A stretch of 38,438 bases of DNA from Opitutales bacterium (GCA_021772595.1 JAJFLS010000378.1:1-38438); one strand, 5' to 3'; counted from the stretch's first letter, positions 24,022 through 33,446 are shown. The notes: generated by a model from the letters alone, not told the origin. A program made the numbers and translations.

Positions 24022-24472
24022 ACAGTAATTTTGTCTAGGTATTGCACGCGCTTTGCGAGGCCGACAATGCGACAACCGAAAGGTTGAGAGCTTCGAGGTA
24101 TTGAGTGGTAGAAGCGCGTGCGTTAAGAGGGTTTATGTGTGGTGAGGATTTGAGGAGCAAAAGAACAGAATACGCTCGATTGTGTCGATAACGTTCCCGG
24201 TTTCAGCTTGATTTCAAGAATATTTCAGGTTCGCGGATTCGGTAGCTCGGAGTTTCCGCCTGAGCAACATAAGGCTGAAGAGGGCGTCCAATAATTAGTG
24301 TAGGAGCGGGTTTACCCCGCGATATAGCAGGCCTGCACAAGATAGGGTCGGAGGAATCGCGGGATAAACCCGCTCCTACAATTAACTAAACGATAATTAT
24401 GGACTTATTGGAAAGTCTTTAAGGCAGGTTGCGATGCTCAGGCTGAAGCTCTGAGCTACTGACGGCTATGGG
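24022..24472. other. Intergenic region with a REPIN
   Basis: 451 bases between two minus-strand genes. It holds the REPIN at 24300-24379 and the promoter region of the CRTAC1-like gene on its left. I see no RNA gene, no reading frame with coding character and no clear terminator for the isomerase-like gene. Confidence 0.5.
24300..24379. repeat. REPIN, GTAGGAGCGGGTTTA family
   Basis: The left GTAGGAGCGGGTTTACCCCG and the right inverse (GCGGGATAAACCCGCTCCTAC region) are separated by about 35 bases. It shares GTAGGAGC with the GTAGGAGCCTG family but has a different hairpin (GCGGGTTTACCCCGC). Confidence 0.85.
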
Positions 24473-25351
24473 CTAGAGCGTACCCAGATGTTGGATGCTT
24501 TGCTGGATGCTCTTGATTGGATGGGGCGATTGATCTTGTTCCACGTGGCAATGGGCGACGCCCGCTTTCTGGGCAGCCTGGATGATTGGCTCCATGGGGA
24601 TCATGCCATCGCCGAGCTCTTGGAACGCGTCGTTGGGCACTTTGCCGAAATCCGGTAGGGACATCCCTTTTTTGAGATCCTTGAGGTGAAGCTGGGAAAC
24701 GCGGCCTTTGAGCTTCTTGATGATATTCACGGGATCCTCTCCTCCGACGACGACCCAGAAGACGTCTACTTCAAATTTCATCTCTGGAGCGAATTCGCTC
24801 ATCAGCACCTGGTAGCCGGTCTTCCCGCCTTCCTTCGGCTGGAACTCGAACGCGTGGTTGTGATAGGCTAGCTGGATGCCGGCTTCCTGCGCTTTGACGG
24901 CGGCTCGGTTGCAGTTCTCGGCGAGGCGTTTGTAGTCGTCGAGAGTCTCGCGATTGGGTTCGTGAATATAGGGGACGACGAGGTGCGTGAGGCCCGTCTT
25001 CTTGGCCGCCTCGAGGATTTCACCGAAAGGCCTAACTCCGTCTTTGGTTGGATTGGTGACGGATTCCCAGTCGAAATGGGTGGAATTGACGGCCATGCCG
25101 TGGTCTTTGGCCGCTTGGATCATCGGGCCCGCATTGGGGAAACCGTAGGGCTCGACCTGCTTGTAGCCGGCTTCGGCCACGGCTTTGATGGTGCCGACGG
25201 TGTCTTTAACCAGTTCGTTGCGGAGTGTGTAGAGCTGGATGCCGATCTCCTTGCGATAGCGATTGTTCTTGCCCAGCGCCATGGCTTGGAAAGCGGCGGT
25301 TGAGGCGAGTGAAGAGGCGAGGGCGGTTCTTAGGAATTGGCGTCGTTTCAT
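24473..25351 (-). CDS. Secreted sugar phosphate isomerase/epimerase-like TIM-barrel protein
   Basis: 292 residues. MKRRQFLRTALASSLAST is an RR-type (possibly Tat) signal peptide. The rest is a xylose-isomerase-like TIM barrel (AP endonuclease 2 superfamily): IGIQLYTLR, YKQVEPYGF, AYHNHAFEF (162-170, metal-ligand region), FEVDVFW (193-199) and SQLHLKDLK (219-227). Such proteins act as 3-keto-sugar hydratases/epimerases or isomerases alongside Gfo/Idh oxidoreductases; the substrate here is unknown. It is divergent from the FecI-like sigma gene. The secreted Gfo/Idh at 32 kb may act in the same pathway (inference from common pairing, not from adjacency). Confidence 0.88.
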   Translation of the reverse strand: MKRRQFLRTALASSLASTAAFQAMALGKNNRYRKEIGIQLYTLRNELVKDTVGTIKAVAEAGYKQVEPYGFPNAGPMIQAAKDHGMAVNSTHFDWESVTNPTKDGVRPFGEILEAAKKTGLTHLVVPYIHEPNRETLDDYKRLAENCNRAAVKAQEAGIQLAYHNHAFEFQPKEGGKTGYQVLMSEFAPEMKFEVDVFWVVVGGEDPVNIIKKLKGRVSQLHLKDLKKGMSLPDFGKVPNDAFQELGDGMIPMEPIIQAAQKAGVAHCHVEQDQSPHPIKSIQQSIQHLGTL

Positions 25352-25561
25352 AGCTAATAGGGTGGAATGAGAGGCGATTCTTCAACGAAGCGATGCGAAG
25401 GCAAGGTCTTAAGCTATCCCACTCTTACACGGCCGATCCAAATTCTGATTTCAATTTTTGAATTTTCTTTTAGTGTGTTTTCGCGATTCGTTCGTCGCAG
25501 GTTTAATGGTAAAGTCTCTTTCTCATTTCGATCGCCGATTTCTTCGCAACGTTTAATCCCT

Positions 25562-26104
25562 ATGCCCCCAGAATGCTCAGATCAGTCCCGATGGTTTTCG
25601 GAACACCTCCAGCCGCATGAGGCGATGCTACGGGGCTGGTTGCAAAGCCGTTTCCCCACGGAGTGCGATATCGACGACGTTTTGCAGGAGTCGTATCTCA
25701 GAGTACTGAAAGCAAAGGAACGGGATGAGGTGCAGTCACCCAAGGCGTTTCTGTTCGCAACGGCCCGTAACTTGGCAGTCGACCGCGTGCGGAGGCTGAA
25801 CATCATTCGCGCGGAATCTTTAATGGAAAACGACGCCTTGTCCGTCTTAGATGAAGGCGAGGACATTTCCGAGACGGTCTCTCGCAATCAGGAATTAGAA
25901 ATTTTGACCGAAGCAATACAGGCTCTCCCAGATCGCTGCCGTAGAATATTCACGCTGCGGAAGGTCTACGGTATGTCGCAAAGCGACATTGCCCGGAAGA
26001 TGGGAGTTTCGGTCTACACGGTGTCGGCTCAACTGACAATAGGGGTGCGCAAATGCACGGATTTTATGGAGTCGCGTTGCGATAGAGGGAAACGAATTTC
26101 ATGA
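25562..26104 (+). CDS. FecI-like ECF sigma factor
   Basis: 180 residues from the ATG at 25562; the open frame extends upstream to 25367 but has no sigma-like sequence there. Region 2 covers about 18-85 (CDIDDVLQESYLRVL, SPKAFLFATARNLAVDRVRR) and region 4 about 115-170 (ALPDRCRRIFTLRKVYGMSQSDIARKMGVS in parts). FecI-type sigma factors are released when the partner receptor senses its ligand. The stop overlaps the ATG of the FecR-like gene by four bases (ATGA), so the pair is translationally coupled. The TonB-dependent receptor downstream is its likely target. Confidence 0.93.
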   Translation: MPPECSDQSRWFSEHLQPHEAMLRGWLQSRFPTECDIDDVLQESYLRVLKAKERDEVQSPKAFLFATARNLAVDRVRRLNIIRAESLMENDALSVLDEGEDISETVSRNQELEILTEAIQALPDRCRRIFTLRKVYGMSQSDIARKMGVSVYTVSAQLTIGVRKCTDFMESRCDRGKRIS

Positions 26105-27144
26105 GTGTAAGAGAATTTAATTCGGGAGACGACTCTCGCATCGAAGCAGAAGCAGCCGAGTGGCTCATCAAGCGCGACCGTGGATTCACGGCGGAAGAGC
26201 AGGACGCGTTTTTCCAATGGCTCGGCCAAAGCGCGGTTCACGGCGATTGCTTTGCGAGGCATCAGAAGACCTGGAAGGAGTTTGATTTCCTGGCCCAGTG
26301 GATGCCCGAGCATAGCGGGGAGCCCAATCCGGATTTGCTGGCGAACGGGATGCCTCGGAAATGGTGGAAGTCATGGCGGCCCTATATGGCGCTCGCTGCA
26401 TCGCTAGTGATAGCTATTACGCTTTGGTCGCTGCGGGATGAGTTTGGCGGCTTGCCGGAAAGGCCGGCTCTGCATATCGTCGCGAGTGACTATGGATACC
26501 ATGTCCTGGAAGACGGCTCGGAATTGGATATGAATCGCGGAGCTGAGGTGTCGGTCGAATTCTCGGAAGGGATTCGATTGGTGAAGCTGCTCGCGGGCGA
26601 AGTTCATTTTACAGTGGCCAAGAATCCGAACCGGCCGTTCGTGGTAAGAGCGGGGGGAGCAGATGTACGCGCTGTGGGGACGGCCTTCAACGTATTGCTC
26701 GGTTCCGATTCGTTGGAAGTGTTGGTGACAGAAGGCAAAGTGCGCGTGGAGCAAGCGGTCTTGTCGGATGATCTTAAGGTTGATACGGATGCGGTTCCGA
26801 TCGGTTTGGACTTGGTTCCCGGTCAGCGTTCGGTGGTGCCCTTCGACCTGGATGCGTCTGAGTTTGAGACTACAAATGTCGATGAGGAGGAAATGGGGCT
26901 GCTATTGTCGTGGAAGCATGAATTGCTGGATTTCGACACGACGCCGTTGAGAGAAGCGGTGATAGAGTTTAATCGCCGTAACGATGTGCAACTAGTGATT
27001 GCCGATGATTCGTTGGGCGATCTGCCGATTGTGGTATCTTTTCGATCCAACAACGTCCAGGGTTTCGCCCGTCTTCTGGAACTAACCTTCGAAATCGAAG
27101 TGGAGAGAACAAGCGAACTGGAGATTGTATTGAGGAAGCGTTAA
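26101..27144 (+). CDS. FecR-family anti-sigma factor / signal transducer
   Basis: 347 residues. The N-terminal cytosolic domain (about 1-90) has EAAEWLIKRDRGFTAEEQDAFFQWLG, typical of FecR. One membrane helix lies at about 95-113. The periplasmic FecR domain (about 125-220) contains VEFSEGIRLVKLLAGEVHF, PFVVRAGGADVRAVGTAFNV and LVTEGKVRV. The C-terminal 70 residues (TTPLREAVIEFNRRN ... VSFRSNNVQGF) look like the STN-related domain of many FecR proteins. It should bind the FecI-like sigma inside and the receptor's STN domain in the periplasm. Its start overlaps the sigma stop. Confidence 0.93.
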   Translation: MSVREFNSGDDSRIEAEAAEWLIKRDRGFTAEEQDAFFQWLGQSAVHGDCFARHQKTWKEFDFLAQWMPEHSGEPNPDLLANGMPRKWWKSWRPYMALAASLVIAITLWSLRDEFGGLPERPALHIVASDYGYHVLEDGSELDMNRGAEVSVEFSEGIRLVKLLAGEVHFTVAKNPNRPFVVRAGGADVRAVGTAFNVLLGSDSLEVLVTEGKVRVEQAVLSDDLKVDTDAVPIGLDLVPGQRSVVPFDLDASEFETTNVDEEEMGLLLSWKHELLDFDTTPLREAVIEFNRRNDVQLVIADDSLGDLPIVVSFRSNNVQGFARLLELTFEIEVERTSELEIVLRKR

Positions 27145-27495
27145 GCGTAGCTCTTGAATTGGCGAGGCCGTAAGGCGGAGCGTGGAAAAGTGTACTTATA
27201 AGCCCGATTGTGAAGAGGGCCGTTCGTATGGGCTTCGACTTATTGTACACTCTCTCAGACGATAGTTCCGTTATGCGTATCCAAAAATTTGTTATAAGCG
27301 ATATTGACGCAGCGATAATAGCGATTTCGAGGAATTTGCGCGGTTGTAATTGCAATGTTCAATGCATGATGAAATCGCATCGTCGGTTCGAGTGAGGGTA
27401 GTTATCCATGTGAGCATTGGACGCATTAAACCGTTTTCTGCATCTCTTGCTGGACAGTGAAGCAATACCCTAATAATTCTTTTAGTGTAATTCTA
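27145..27495. other. Gap between FecR-like gene and receptor gene
   Basis: About 350 bases, AT-richer than the surroundings towards the right. It probably carries the receptor promoter, which by context should be read by the FecI-like sigma; I could not identify -35/-10 elements. A 6-bp AAGCCC/GGGCTT inverted repeat lies at about 27201-27235. A 61-codon open frame at 27210-27395 has no coding character. Confidence 0.4.
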
Positions 27496-30400
27496 ATGTT
27501 CAAACGTCACAGGGGCCACGCGCAAGCGCCCCTATGTCAAACTATGTCCCATTCGAGATTTCTGCGTTTGCAGGTATCCCATCTGAATATCAGATGGGTG
27601 GGTCGTATGCTGGCATTGGGGGTCTTGTTAAACGGCTTGGTCCTTTTCGCGGAAGCGGAAGAGACCAGCCGAAACTACGACATCCCAGAGGGCAAAGCGA
27701 TCAAGACTCTCAAGCTAGCAGCGCTCCAAGGCGAAGTGGACATTATGTTCGCCGCCAGCGTCGCGAAAGGCGTGAGAACCCGATCCATCGAAGGGGAGTT
27801 CACAGTGAGCGAAGCGCTCGATCATATGCTGGAGGGCTCTTCGCTCTCTGTTGTCCAGGACGAAGATTCTGGCGCGTTTGCGATCGTTCGTATTGCGGCT
27901 GACAAACTCGACCACGAATCGGCCTCTAGGGATTCCACAACCCCAATAGCTGAACCTAGAAATACGACTAAAATGAACGAAAAGAAACGAAATATCCGCG
28001 GCCTATTCAAAGGGCTGCTCGCGCTTGCGGTTGCAGGCGCACCTAATCTCTCCGCCCAAGATGGAGGCGATGAGGAAGTGATTGAGCTATCGCCATTTAT
28101 GGTAAGCTCCAGTGATGATACCGGATACCGGGCTACCTCGACCCTGGCGGGTTCTCGCCTTAACATGCAGCTGAAGGACGTTGGTTCTGCGGTCTCGGTT
28201 ATGACGGAGGAATTCATGGACGATACCGGCGCCACCGATGCGGGGACGCTGCTTTCCTATGGACTGAGTACCGAGGTGGCCTCAGGCGATCAGGGAAACT
28301 TCTCAGCTTCTAGTACATCTGGCGATGGCAGGCAGTCTCAAAAATCTGCTCGCGTAAATCCCCAAGGGGGTCAACGCATACGCGGACTGTCTTCGGCGAC
28401 TCTGACCAGAGGATATTTTCTAACCAGCATCCCTTTCGACAAATATAACACGGGTGCCGTAACCATCAATAGAGGGCCTAACTCGCTTCTGTTCGGCATT
28501 GGCAGTCCAGGTGGTGTTATCAATAGCGGTATAAAAGGGGCCACTGTTGGAAGTGAGTTCGGCGAAGTCGAAGCCCGTCTAGGCGAACGTGGAAGCTATC
28601 GCGTTTCATTGGACTACAACAAAACGCTGATAGAAGATCGCCTTGCCTTAAGATTCTCGTTGCTGGAATCGGATACGCAATACCAGCAGAGGCCCGCCTA
28701 TCAGGAAACTTCGCGGCAGTTCTTCGCTTTGCAGGCGAATTTGGCCAAGAACGATAACGTCGACTGGCTGGGGGCGACCACCCTGCGAGCCAATTATGAG
28801 AACGGGACTATTAAAGGCGCTCCAGTAAATAATATTTCAATGTATGATGCGGTGTCCCACTGGTTTGGATTGCCGGACAATATCGACCAGGTGCACGCGA
28901 TAACGGGTGTCGCAAAGGCTCCTTTTGTTGCGAACTATCAGCCCAAGTGGACAGTGGATAACAGTCAAGGGGCGTTTGGGGCTCCAGATTTGGAGAATTT
29001 CGGTCCTAATCGCAATGCCTACTGGGAGCATCTGCCCGTAGTCTTTAACGACCCGTCCGCCACCGAGAGTTCGGTGGGCCTGCCCGATGCCTCCATCGAC
29101 GGCGTGCTTGCTCGCGTGCAGTGGGCAAAAACAAGCGATGATCCCGGTTATGGTCGAGCTGACTTGATCATGAGCGAAAGCTACTTCGGGCAGAACCGTT
29201 CTGGTAGCGGGCTTAGAGCCCCTGGGTTTTCATATCCCAATATTATCGATACAAACGTTTACGATAACCGCCGCATGCTTCTAACCGGCACGAACCAATG
29301 GGTGGAGCACGATTTCGATGTTAAAAACATCAGGCTCGAGCAGACCTTTCTGGACAACAAAGCGGGAATCGAATTGGCCTACAATGCTGAAAACTACGCG
29401 CGTCAGGAGCATATGCCGGCATCCAACGGACACCGGCAAAGCATTATGGTGGACCTTAACGAGAGACTTTCAAATGGCATGGTGAACCCCAACGTCGGTC
29501 GACCGTTCCTTTTCGATATGGGAACCGATGACCGGAATATCAATCACACGGATCGGGAAGCCTATCAAGCCACTGCCTTTTATGAGATCGATTTCAGCAG
29601 CAGGGGCGACGGGTGGACCAGCTGGTTGGGACGCCATGTTCTCACAGGATTCGCTGGCTCCCAAACGATTGACAATAAGAGCTTTCAATATCGCCCGGTG
29701 ATGATGGATATCGATGGTAGCACCGACATCGCGTCCTACCAGAATAATAAGCTTAATGCGTGGCGCCGGAATATTCCCAGCGTGGTTTACCTTGGGCCGT
29801 CGATGCTCGGATCGGAATACCAATCTCTCTCCGATGTGCAGATCGACAATTATTGGCATGGACGCACGCCGCAAACGGGGGATATCGTGACCGAGCAGTA
29901 TCAAACCTGGACCCCGACCTGGAAGGGCGATGGGTTTGAGCAAGACCTGTTCTTTCAAGACGACTTCGTAGTCGAGGAATTCCTCATCAACGGCGGCCGC
30001 TCGCGCCGCGAAATCGATTCGGAAGTCATCAGTTCCCAGAGTCACTGGCTTAACGGCAATGTCGTCACGGTTGTCGGCTGGAGGAGCGATGAAATGACGG
30101 ACACCCGTCGAATCCAAAACTCCGTTTACAATGATTTGGCGCCGGACACCAATAACTTCCGTTTCGCAAACGGGGCTATGGATCCGGGTTCTTTCGTTCT
30201 TGGTGAATTGGAGGATGATATGACGTCTCAATCCGGAAACACCTTTTCGGGAAGCATCGTTGCCCATGTGCCGAAGAATTGGTTGAAGCTTCCTTACGAT
30301 TCCCGTTTGAGCTTCCACTATAGCGAGTCCGAGAATTTCTCGGCTTCAGGAGTCCGCAGAAATGTTCTAGGAGAACTCGTTCCAGCGCCGACAGGGGAAA

Positions 30401-31434
30401 CCACTGATCAAGGCTTCACGCTGAACACCTTGAACAATCGGTTATCTATCCGTTTGAATTGGTTCGAAACCTCGAGCAGTTTTGCAAGCGGAACGGGCGT
30501 TGGGGCGCCCGGTTGGGTTAACGGCGGCATGCAGCGTTGGAGAGATGCGGAAACCGGTGGCATGACCTTCGCAGATGCTATGGCATTGAATACCGATTTA
30601 ACAGGCACCGACGTATCCCATCTATTCAGCAGCTACCAGGACGTTTACGACGAAGCGTTGAGCATGCTTCCCCAGCAGGTAAAGGATCGCTGGGAAGGGT
30701 GGGATGAGAACGGTACAGGCAAGTTTGGCGTTTGGACTCCGAATCCGGGCCAGTCGGCAACCCGAGACTTCGTTGCCGAAGGTTTTGAAGTGGATATCAC
30801 TGGGAAACTGACAGAAGGCTGGACCGTTGCTCTGAATGTGGCCAAACAGGAAACCGTCACATCCAACTCGTCGCCTGTAGCCTCGGAATTCGCGTTTACG
30901 GTAGCCGAGAACTATGCGAATTCCCCGCTGGGAAATATGATCGACTCGCCTAACCTTTCAGAGCCGCAGACTTGGTCGCAGCGCTGGGTTACCTCCGCGA
31001 TAAATCCGATGGTTGCAGCCATCGCAAAGGACGGTCAGGTTTCCCAGGAGCAAAGGAAATGGCGCGCTAATTTCATCACCAACTACACCTTTACCGAAGG
31101 CTTTCTAAAAGACTTCCAAATTGGTGGGGCGCTTCGGTGGCAGGATAAGATCGCCACAGGCTATCACGTAACAGTCACTGGAGATGGCCGCGTGTTTCCA
31201 ATTATAGATGATCCATTTTTTGGAGAAGCTGAAATGAATGGAGACCTTTGGCTCAAGTACGGCCGGCCTATTCTCAATGATAAAGTCGATTGGAAGGTAC
31301 AGCTTAATTTGAGAAATATCTATCGGAGCAATAGTGACTTTATTCCTATTCTGACCAATCCGGATGGCCGGCACGCGATATACCGGAATGCTAATCCAGA
31401 GGAGATATTCCTGACCAACACGTTTAGTTTTTAG
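27496..31434 (+). CDS. TonB-dependent receptor with N-terminal STN domain and an internal second signal peptide
   Basis: 1312 residues from the ATG at 27496; other possible starts are GTG 27457 and ATG 27544. The first signal sequence is MLALGVLLNGLVLFAEA (ending about residue 55), followed by an STN signalling domain (about 58-135: RNYDIPEGKAIKTLKLAALQ). After a linker comes Met160 (27973) with a second full signal peptide (MNEKKRNIRGLFKGLLALAV, cut near LSAQ, residue about 188). Next are a TonB-box-like VIELSPFMV, the plug (QRIRGLSS, INRGPNSLLFGIGSPGGVIN) and a long outer-membrane barrel ending in phenylalanine (FLTNTFSF). It imports a large ligand, probably a glycan, siderophore or cofactor, and via STN signals to the FecR/FecI pair upstream. 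A strong terminator follows. Confidence 0.93.
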   Translation: MFKRHRGHAQAPLCQTMSHSRFLRLQVSHLNIRWVGRMLALGVLLNGLVLFAEAEETSRNYDIPEGKAIKTLKLAALQGEVDIMFAASVAKGVRTRSIEGEFTVSEALDHMLEGSSLSVVQDEDSGAFAIVRIAADKLDHESASRDSTTPIAEPRNTTKMNEKKRNIRGLFKGLLALAVAGAPNLSAQDGGDEEVIELSPFMVSSSDDTGYRATSTLAGSRLNMQLKDVGSAVSVMTEEFMDDTGATDAGTLLSYGLSTEVASGDQGNFSASSTSGDGRQSQKSARVNPQGGQRIRGLSSATLTRGYFLTSIPFDKYNTGAVTINRGPNSLLFGIGSPGGVINSGIKGATVGSEFGEVEARLGERGSYRVSLDYNKTLIEDRLALRFSLLESDTQYQQRPAYQETSRQFFALQANLAKNDNVDWLGATTLRANYENGTIKGAPVNNISMYDAVSHWFGLPDNIDQVHAITGVAKAPFVANYQPKWTVDNSQGAFGAPDLENFGPNRNAYWEHLPVVFNDPSATESSVGLPDASIDGVLARVQWAKTSDDPGYGRADLIMSESYFGQNRSGSGLRAPGFSYPNIIDTNVYDNRRMLLTGTNQWVEHDFDVKNIRLEQTFLDNKAGIELAYNAENYARQEHMPASNGHRQSIMVDLNERLSNGMVNPNVGRPFLFDMGTDDRNINHTDREAYQATAFYEIDFSSRGDGWTSWLGRHVLTGFAGSQTIDNKSFQYRPVMMDIDGSTDIASYQNNKLNAWRRNIPSVVYLGPSMLGSEYQSLSDVQIDNYWHGRTPQTGDIVTEQYQTWTPTWKGDGFEQDLFFQDDFVVEEFLINGGRSRREIDSEVISSQSHWLNGNVVTVVGWRSDEMTDTRRIQNSVYNDLAPDTNNFRFANGAMDPGSFVLGELEDDMTSQSGNTFSGSIVAHVPKNWLKLPYDSRLSFHYSESENFSASGVRRNVLGELVPAPTGETTDQGFTLNTLNNRLSIRLNWFETSSSFASGTGVGAPGWVNGGMQRWRDAETGGMTFADAMALNTDLTGTDVSHLFSSYQDVYDEALSMLPQQVKDRWEGWDENGTGKFGVWTPNPGQSATRDFVAEGFEVDITGKLTEGWTVALNVAKQETVTSNSSPVASEFAFTVAENYANSPLGNMIDSPNLSEPQTWSQRWVTSAINPMVAAIAKDGQVSQEQRKWRANFITNYTFTEGFLKDFQIGGALRWQDKIATGYHVTVTGDGRVFPIIDDPFFGEAEMNGDLWLKYGRPILNDKVDWKVQLNLRNIYRSNSDFIPILTNPDGRHAIYRNANPEEIFLTNTFSF

Positions 31435-31461
31435 ATCTTCTTTTTAGATCGTTTTTCCTGA

Positions 31462-31493
31462 GGTCCCGCGCGTTTTCGCGCGGGGCCTTTCTT
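31462..31493 (+). terminator. Rho-independent terminator of the receptor gene
   Basis: GGTCCCGCGCG (31462-31472), loop TTTT, CGCGCGGGGCC (31477-31487), then TTTCTT. The stem is 11 bp with one G-T pair, 28 bases after the stop. Confidence 0.9.
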
Positions 31494-31755
31494 GCGAAAT
31501 CAAGCAGTCGCTAGGTTGTCGCCGCTGCGCGGGTACAAATAGCTTGGCTACTCGCCCCGTGTTGGAACCCCTTAGCTAAGGGATTCGCCAAGGTTTTTCA
31601 CAAAAGGCTCTGCGAGCATTGAGTGAAAATTCGTGTCTAATTCCCCAATTTCGATGCTGCTCGCCAAATCGCGCCCGAAAACGGGGGTCTGTTTCTTGCA
31701 GTCGCTACTGATGGCGCCAGTTCATCGAAGGGAGGCTTCCTTCGAGCATTTTGCT

Positions 31756-31822
31756 GTAGCCGCGATCGTCGTTGGACCCCGATAGTTGGGTAGTTAGCAG
31801 TGCGAACCGCGATCGCGGCTAC
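31756..31822. repeat. REPIN, GTAGCCGCGATCG family
   Basis: The left unit GTAGCCGCGATCGTCGTT faces the inverted unit GTAGCCGCGATCGCGGTTCG, 67 bases in all. It has the same layout as the other pairs but an unrelated hairpin sequence. Confidence 0.8.
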
Positions 31823-32012
31823 AGAGAAAGCTTGTTTGTGGGTCGGCGCTTCGAGCTGTCGGAATAACGACAGAATGAAACGCCCCCCGAAGACGGATCG
31901 GATGAAGGCTTGGCTGGACTTTGAGATGTATTTCCGTTTTCTTTGACGTCTTAGCTTTCAGATTCGAATTTTGAATCTCAACCGAAACGTTTAAACCACA
32001 CCCATCAAGAAG

Positions 32013-33302
32013 ATGATGAATCTATCACGACGAAAATTCGTTCAAACAGCGGCGACTTCTGCAATAGCTGCCAACGCGCTGCTCTCTAAAGCGGGAGCCT
32101 CTGACTCCACGGCCAGCAAGACCGTGAAGGTCGCGGCCATCGGCTGCGGCGGTCGCTCGAATCGGGACATCCCGAATTTCATAAAAGCCTGCGACATGCT
32201 GGGGCTGAAGGCGGAATTCGTCGCCTTGGCGGACGCTTTTGAGGACAAGGCGTTTGAGCAAGCGGACAAATACGAGATCGACCGCAGCCGCTGTATCGTC
32301 GGCTGGGACTCGTACCAGAAGGTGGCCGAATCCGACGCGGAGTTCGTGATGCTGATCACGCCGCCGGTTTTCCGCCCGAAACATTTGGAAACGCTCGTCG
32401 AAGCAGGAAAACACGTGCTCATGCAAAAGCCCGTCGCTGTGGACGCCCCCGGTTGCCGCAAGGTGATCGAAGCCGGTGAACGCGCGAAGAAGAAAGGTCT
32501 GGCGATTCTGGCCGGCACGCAGCGCCGCCACACGGTCGGCTATATGGAGAACGCCGCGAAAATCGAAAACGGCGCGATCGGCGAAATCCTTGGCGGAACG
32601 GTCAGCTGGAACGGAACCGTGCCGTGGATCTGGGAACGCCAGAAAGGCTGGAGCGACGCGGATTACCTCGCTCGCAATTGGCTCAACTGGTATCAGATGT
32701 CTGGAGACCATCTCGGTGAGCAACACGTCCACAACATCGACGTTGCCAACTGGTATCTGGGACGCACGCCTCAGTCGGCAATCGGCTTCGGTGGCCGCGC
32801 GCGTCGCGAGACGGGTAACAACTACGATTTCTTCAGCCTCGATCTCGACTATGGAAACGGCGTGCACATTCACAGCCAATGCCGTCAGATCAGCGGCACC
32901 TATCCTCGCGTCGGCGAGTTCTTCCGCGGAACGAAAGGCGAAGTCCAAGGGGGCGGAAAATTGAAAGGCGTCGATGTATCGATCCCGAAATTCGACGTGA
33001 TGGACAAGGACGGAAACGTGCAGGAATTGTTAGACTGGATACAAAGCGCTCGCAGCGGAAATCCGATCAACGAAGCCCGCCAGATCGCCGAGTCGACAGC
33101 GACTGCCATAATGGGACGCTACGCGGCCTATACCGGCAAGTTCGTTCGGTTTAGCGATCTGATGGCGAATCCGAAATCCGAGTTCTACGATTTGAAGGTC
33201 AGCATCCAGCCCGAGCATTTCGAAAAGGGCATCGTCGCTCTGCCGCCCGAAAACGAAGTCCCCGTCCCCGGCGACGGCAAAGAGATCCGGCGACGGGTTT
33301 AG
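32013..33302 (+). CDS. Secreted Gfo/Idh/MocA-family oxidoreductase
   Basis: 429 residues. MNLSRRKFVQTAATSAIAANALL is an RR-type (Tat-like) signal, consistent with export of a folded, cofactor-bound enzyme. The Rossmann fingerprint is AAIGCGGRSN (41-50); MQKPVAVD carries the family (E/Q)KP lysine; EQHVHNIDVANWYLG is the typical substrate-side helix. Members oxidise or isomerise sugars and inositols with tightly held NAD(P). It starts ATGATG at 32013; the second ATG (32016) is equally possible. It opens the run of secreted catabolic genes to its right. The substrate is unknown. Confidence 0.92.
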   Translation: MMNLSRRKFVQTAATSAIAANALLSKAGASDSTASKTVKVAAIGCGGRSNRDIPNFIKACDMLGLKAEFVALADAFEDKAFEQADKYEIDRSRCIVGWDSYQKVAESDAEFVMLITPPVFRPKHLETLVEAGKHVLMQKPVAVDAPGCRKVIEAGERAKKKGLAILAGTQRRHTVGYMENAAKIENGAIGEILGGTVSWNGTVPWIWERQKGWSDADYLARNWLNWYQMSGDHLGEQHVHNIDVANWYLGRTPQSAIGFGGRARRETGNNYDFFSLDLDYGNGVHIHSQCRQISGTYPRVGEFFRGTKGEVQGGGKLKGVDVSIPKFDVMDKDGNVQELLDWIQSARSGNPINEARQIAESTATAIMGRYAAYTGKFVRFSDLMANPKSEFYDLKVSIQPEHFEKGIVALPPENEVPVPGDGKEIRRRV

Positions 33303-33318
33303 ATTTGTTTGCTAAATG

Positions 33319-33392
33319 GTAGGGCTGCTTGTCCTCAAGCAGCCGAAAAGTATTGGTACGATCTGCGGCTGCTTAGGGATAAGCAGCCCTAC
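33319..33392. repeat. REPIN, GTAGGGCTGCT family
   Basis: The left GTAGGGCTGCTTGTCC with AAGCAGCC hairpin faces the inverted GGCTGCTTAGGGATAAGCAG...CTAC. It matches the single unit at 21657-21685. It fills the gap between the Gfo/Idh and phosphoesterase genes. Confidence 0.88.
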
Positions 33393-33446
33393 CTTGCTGC
33401 AAACTACGAAGACCGAAAAAAGCGTATAACTAATACGATCCTTGAG

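Larger units (their letters stand above)
31435..32012. other. Intergenic region between receptor and Gfo/Idh genes
   Basis: 578 bases with no gene. It holds the receptor terminator (31462-31493), a 14-bp palindrome CCCTTAGCTAAGGG (31569-31582), a TCGAAGG/CCTTCGA hairpin (31725-31745), a REPIN (31756-31822) and, near the right end, a TTGACG at about 31942 that could be a -35 box for the next gene, though no good -10 follows at the right distance. Confidence 0.45.

Noticed and set aside
25367..25561. N-terminal extension of the FecI-like sigma factor
   Set aside because: No similarity to sigma region 2; more likely the promoter region shared with the divergent isomerase-like gene.
27210..27395. 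61-codon open frame between the FecR-like and receptor genes
   Set aside because: No start context, no motif, and Cys/Arg-rich composition; probably leader or promoter DNA.
31569..31582. 14-bp palindrome CCCTTAGCTAAGGG as an operator
   Set aside because: A single copy, far (about 430 bases) from the next start codon and short; could be chance, so noted only in the intergenic entry.
33309..33446. N-terminal extension of the phosphoesterase
   Set aside because: It is translated REPIN sequence, and the ATG at 33447 gives a proper signal peptide.
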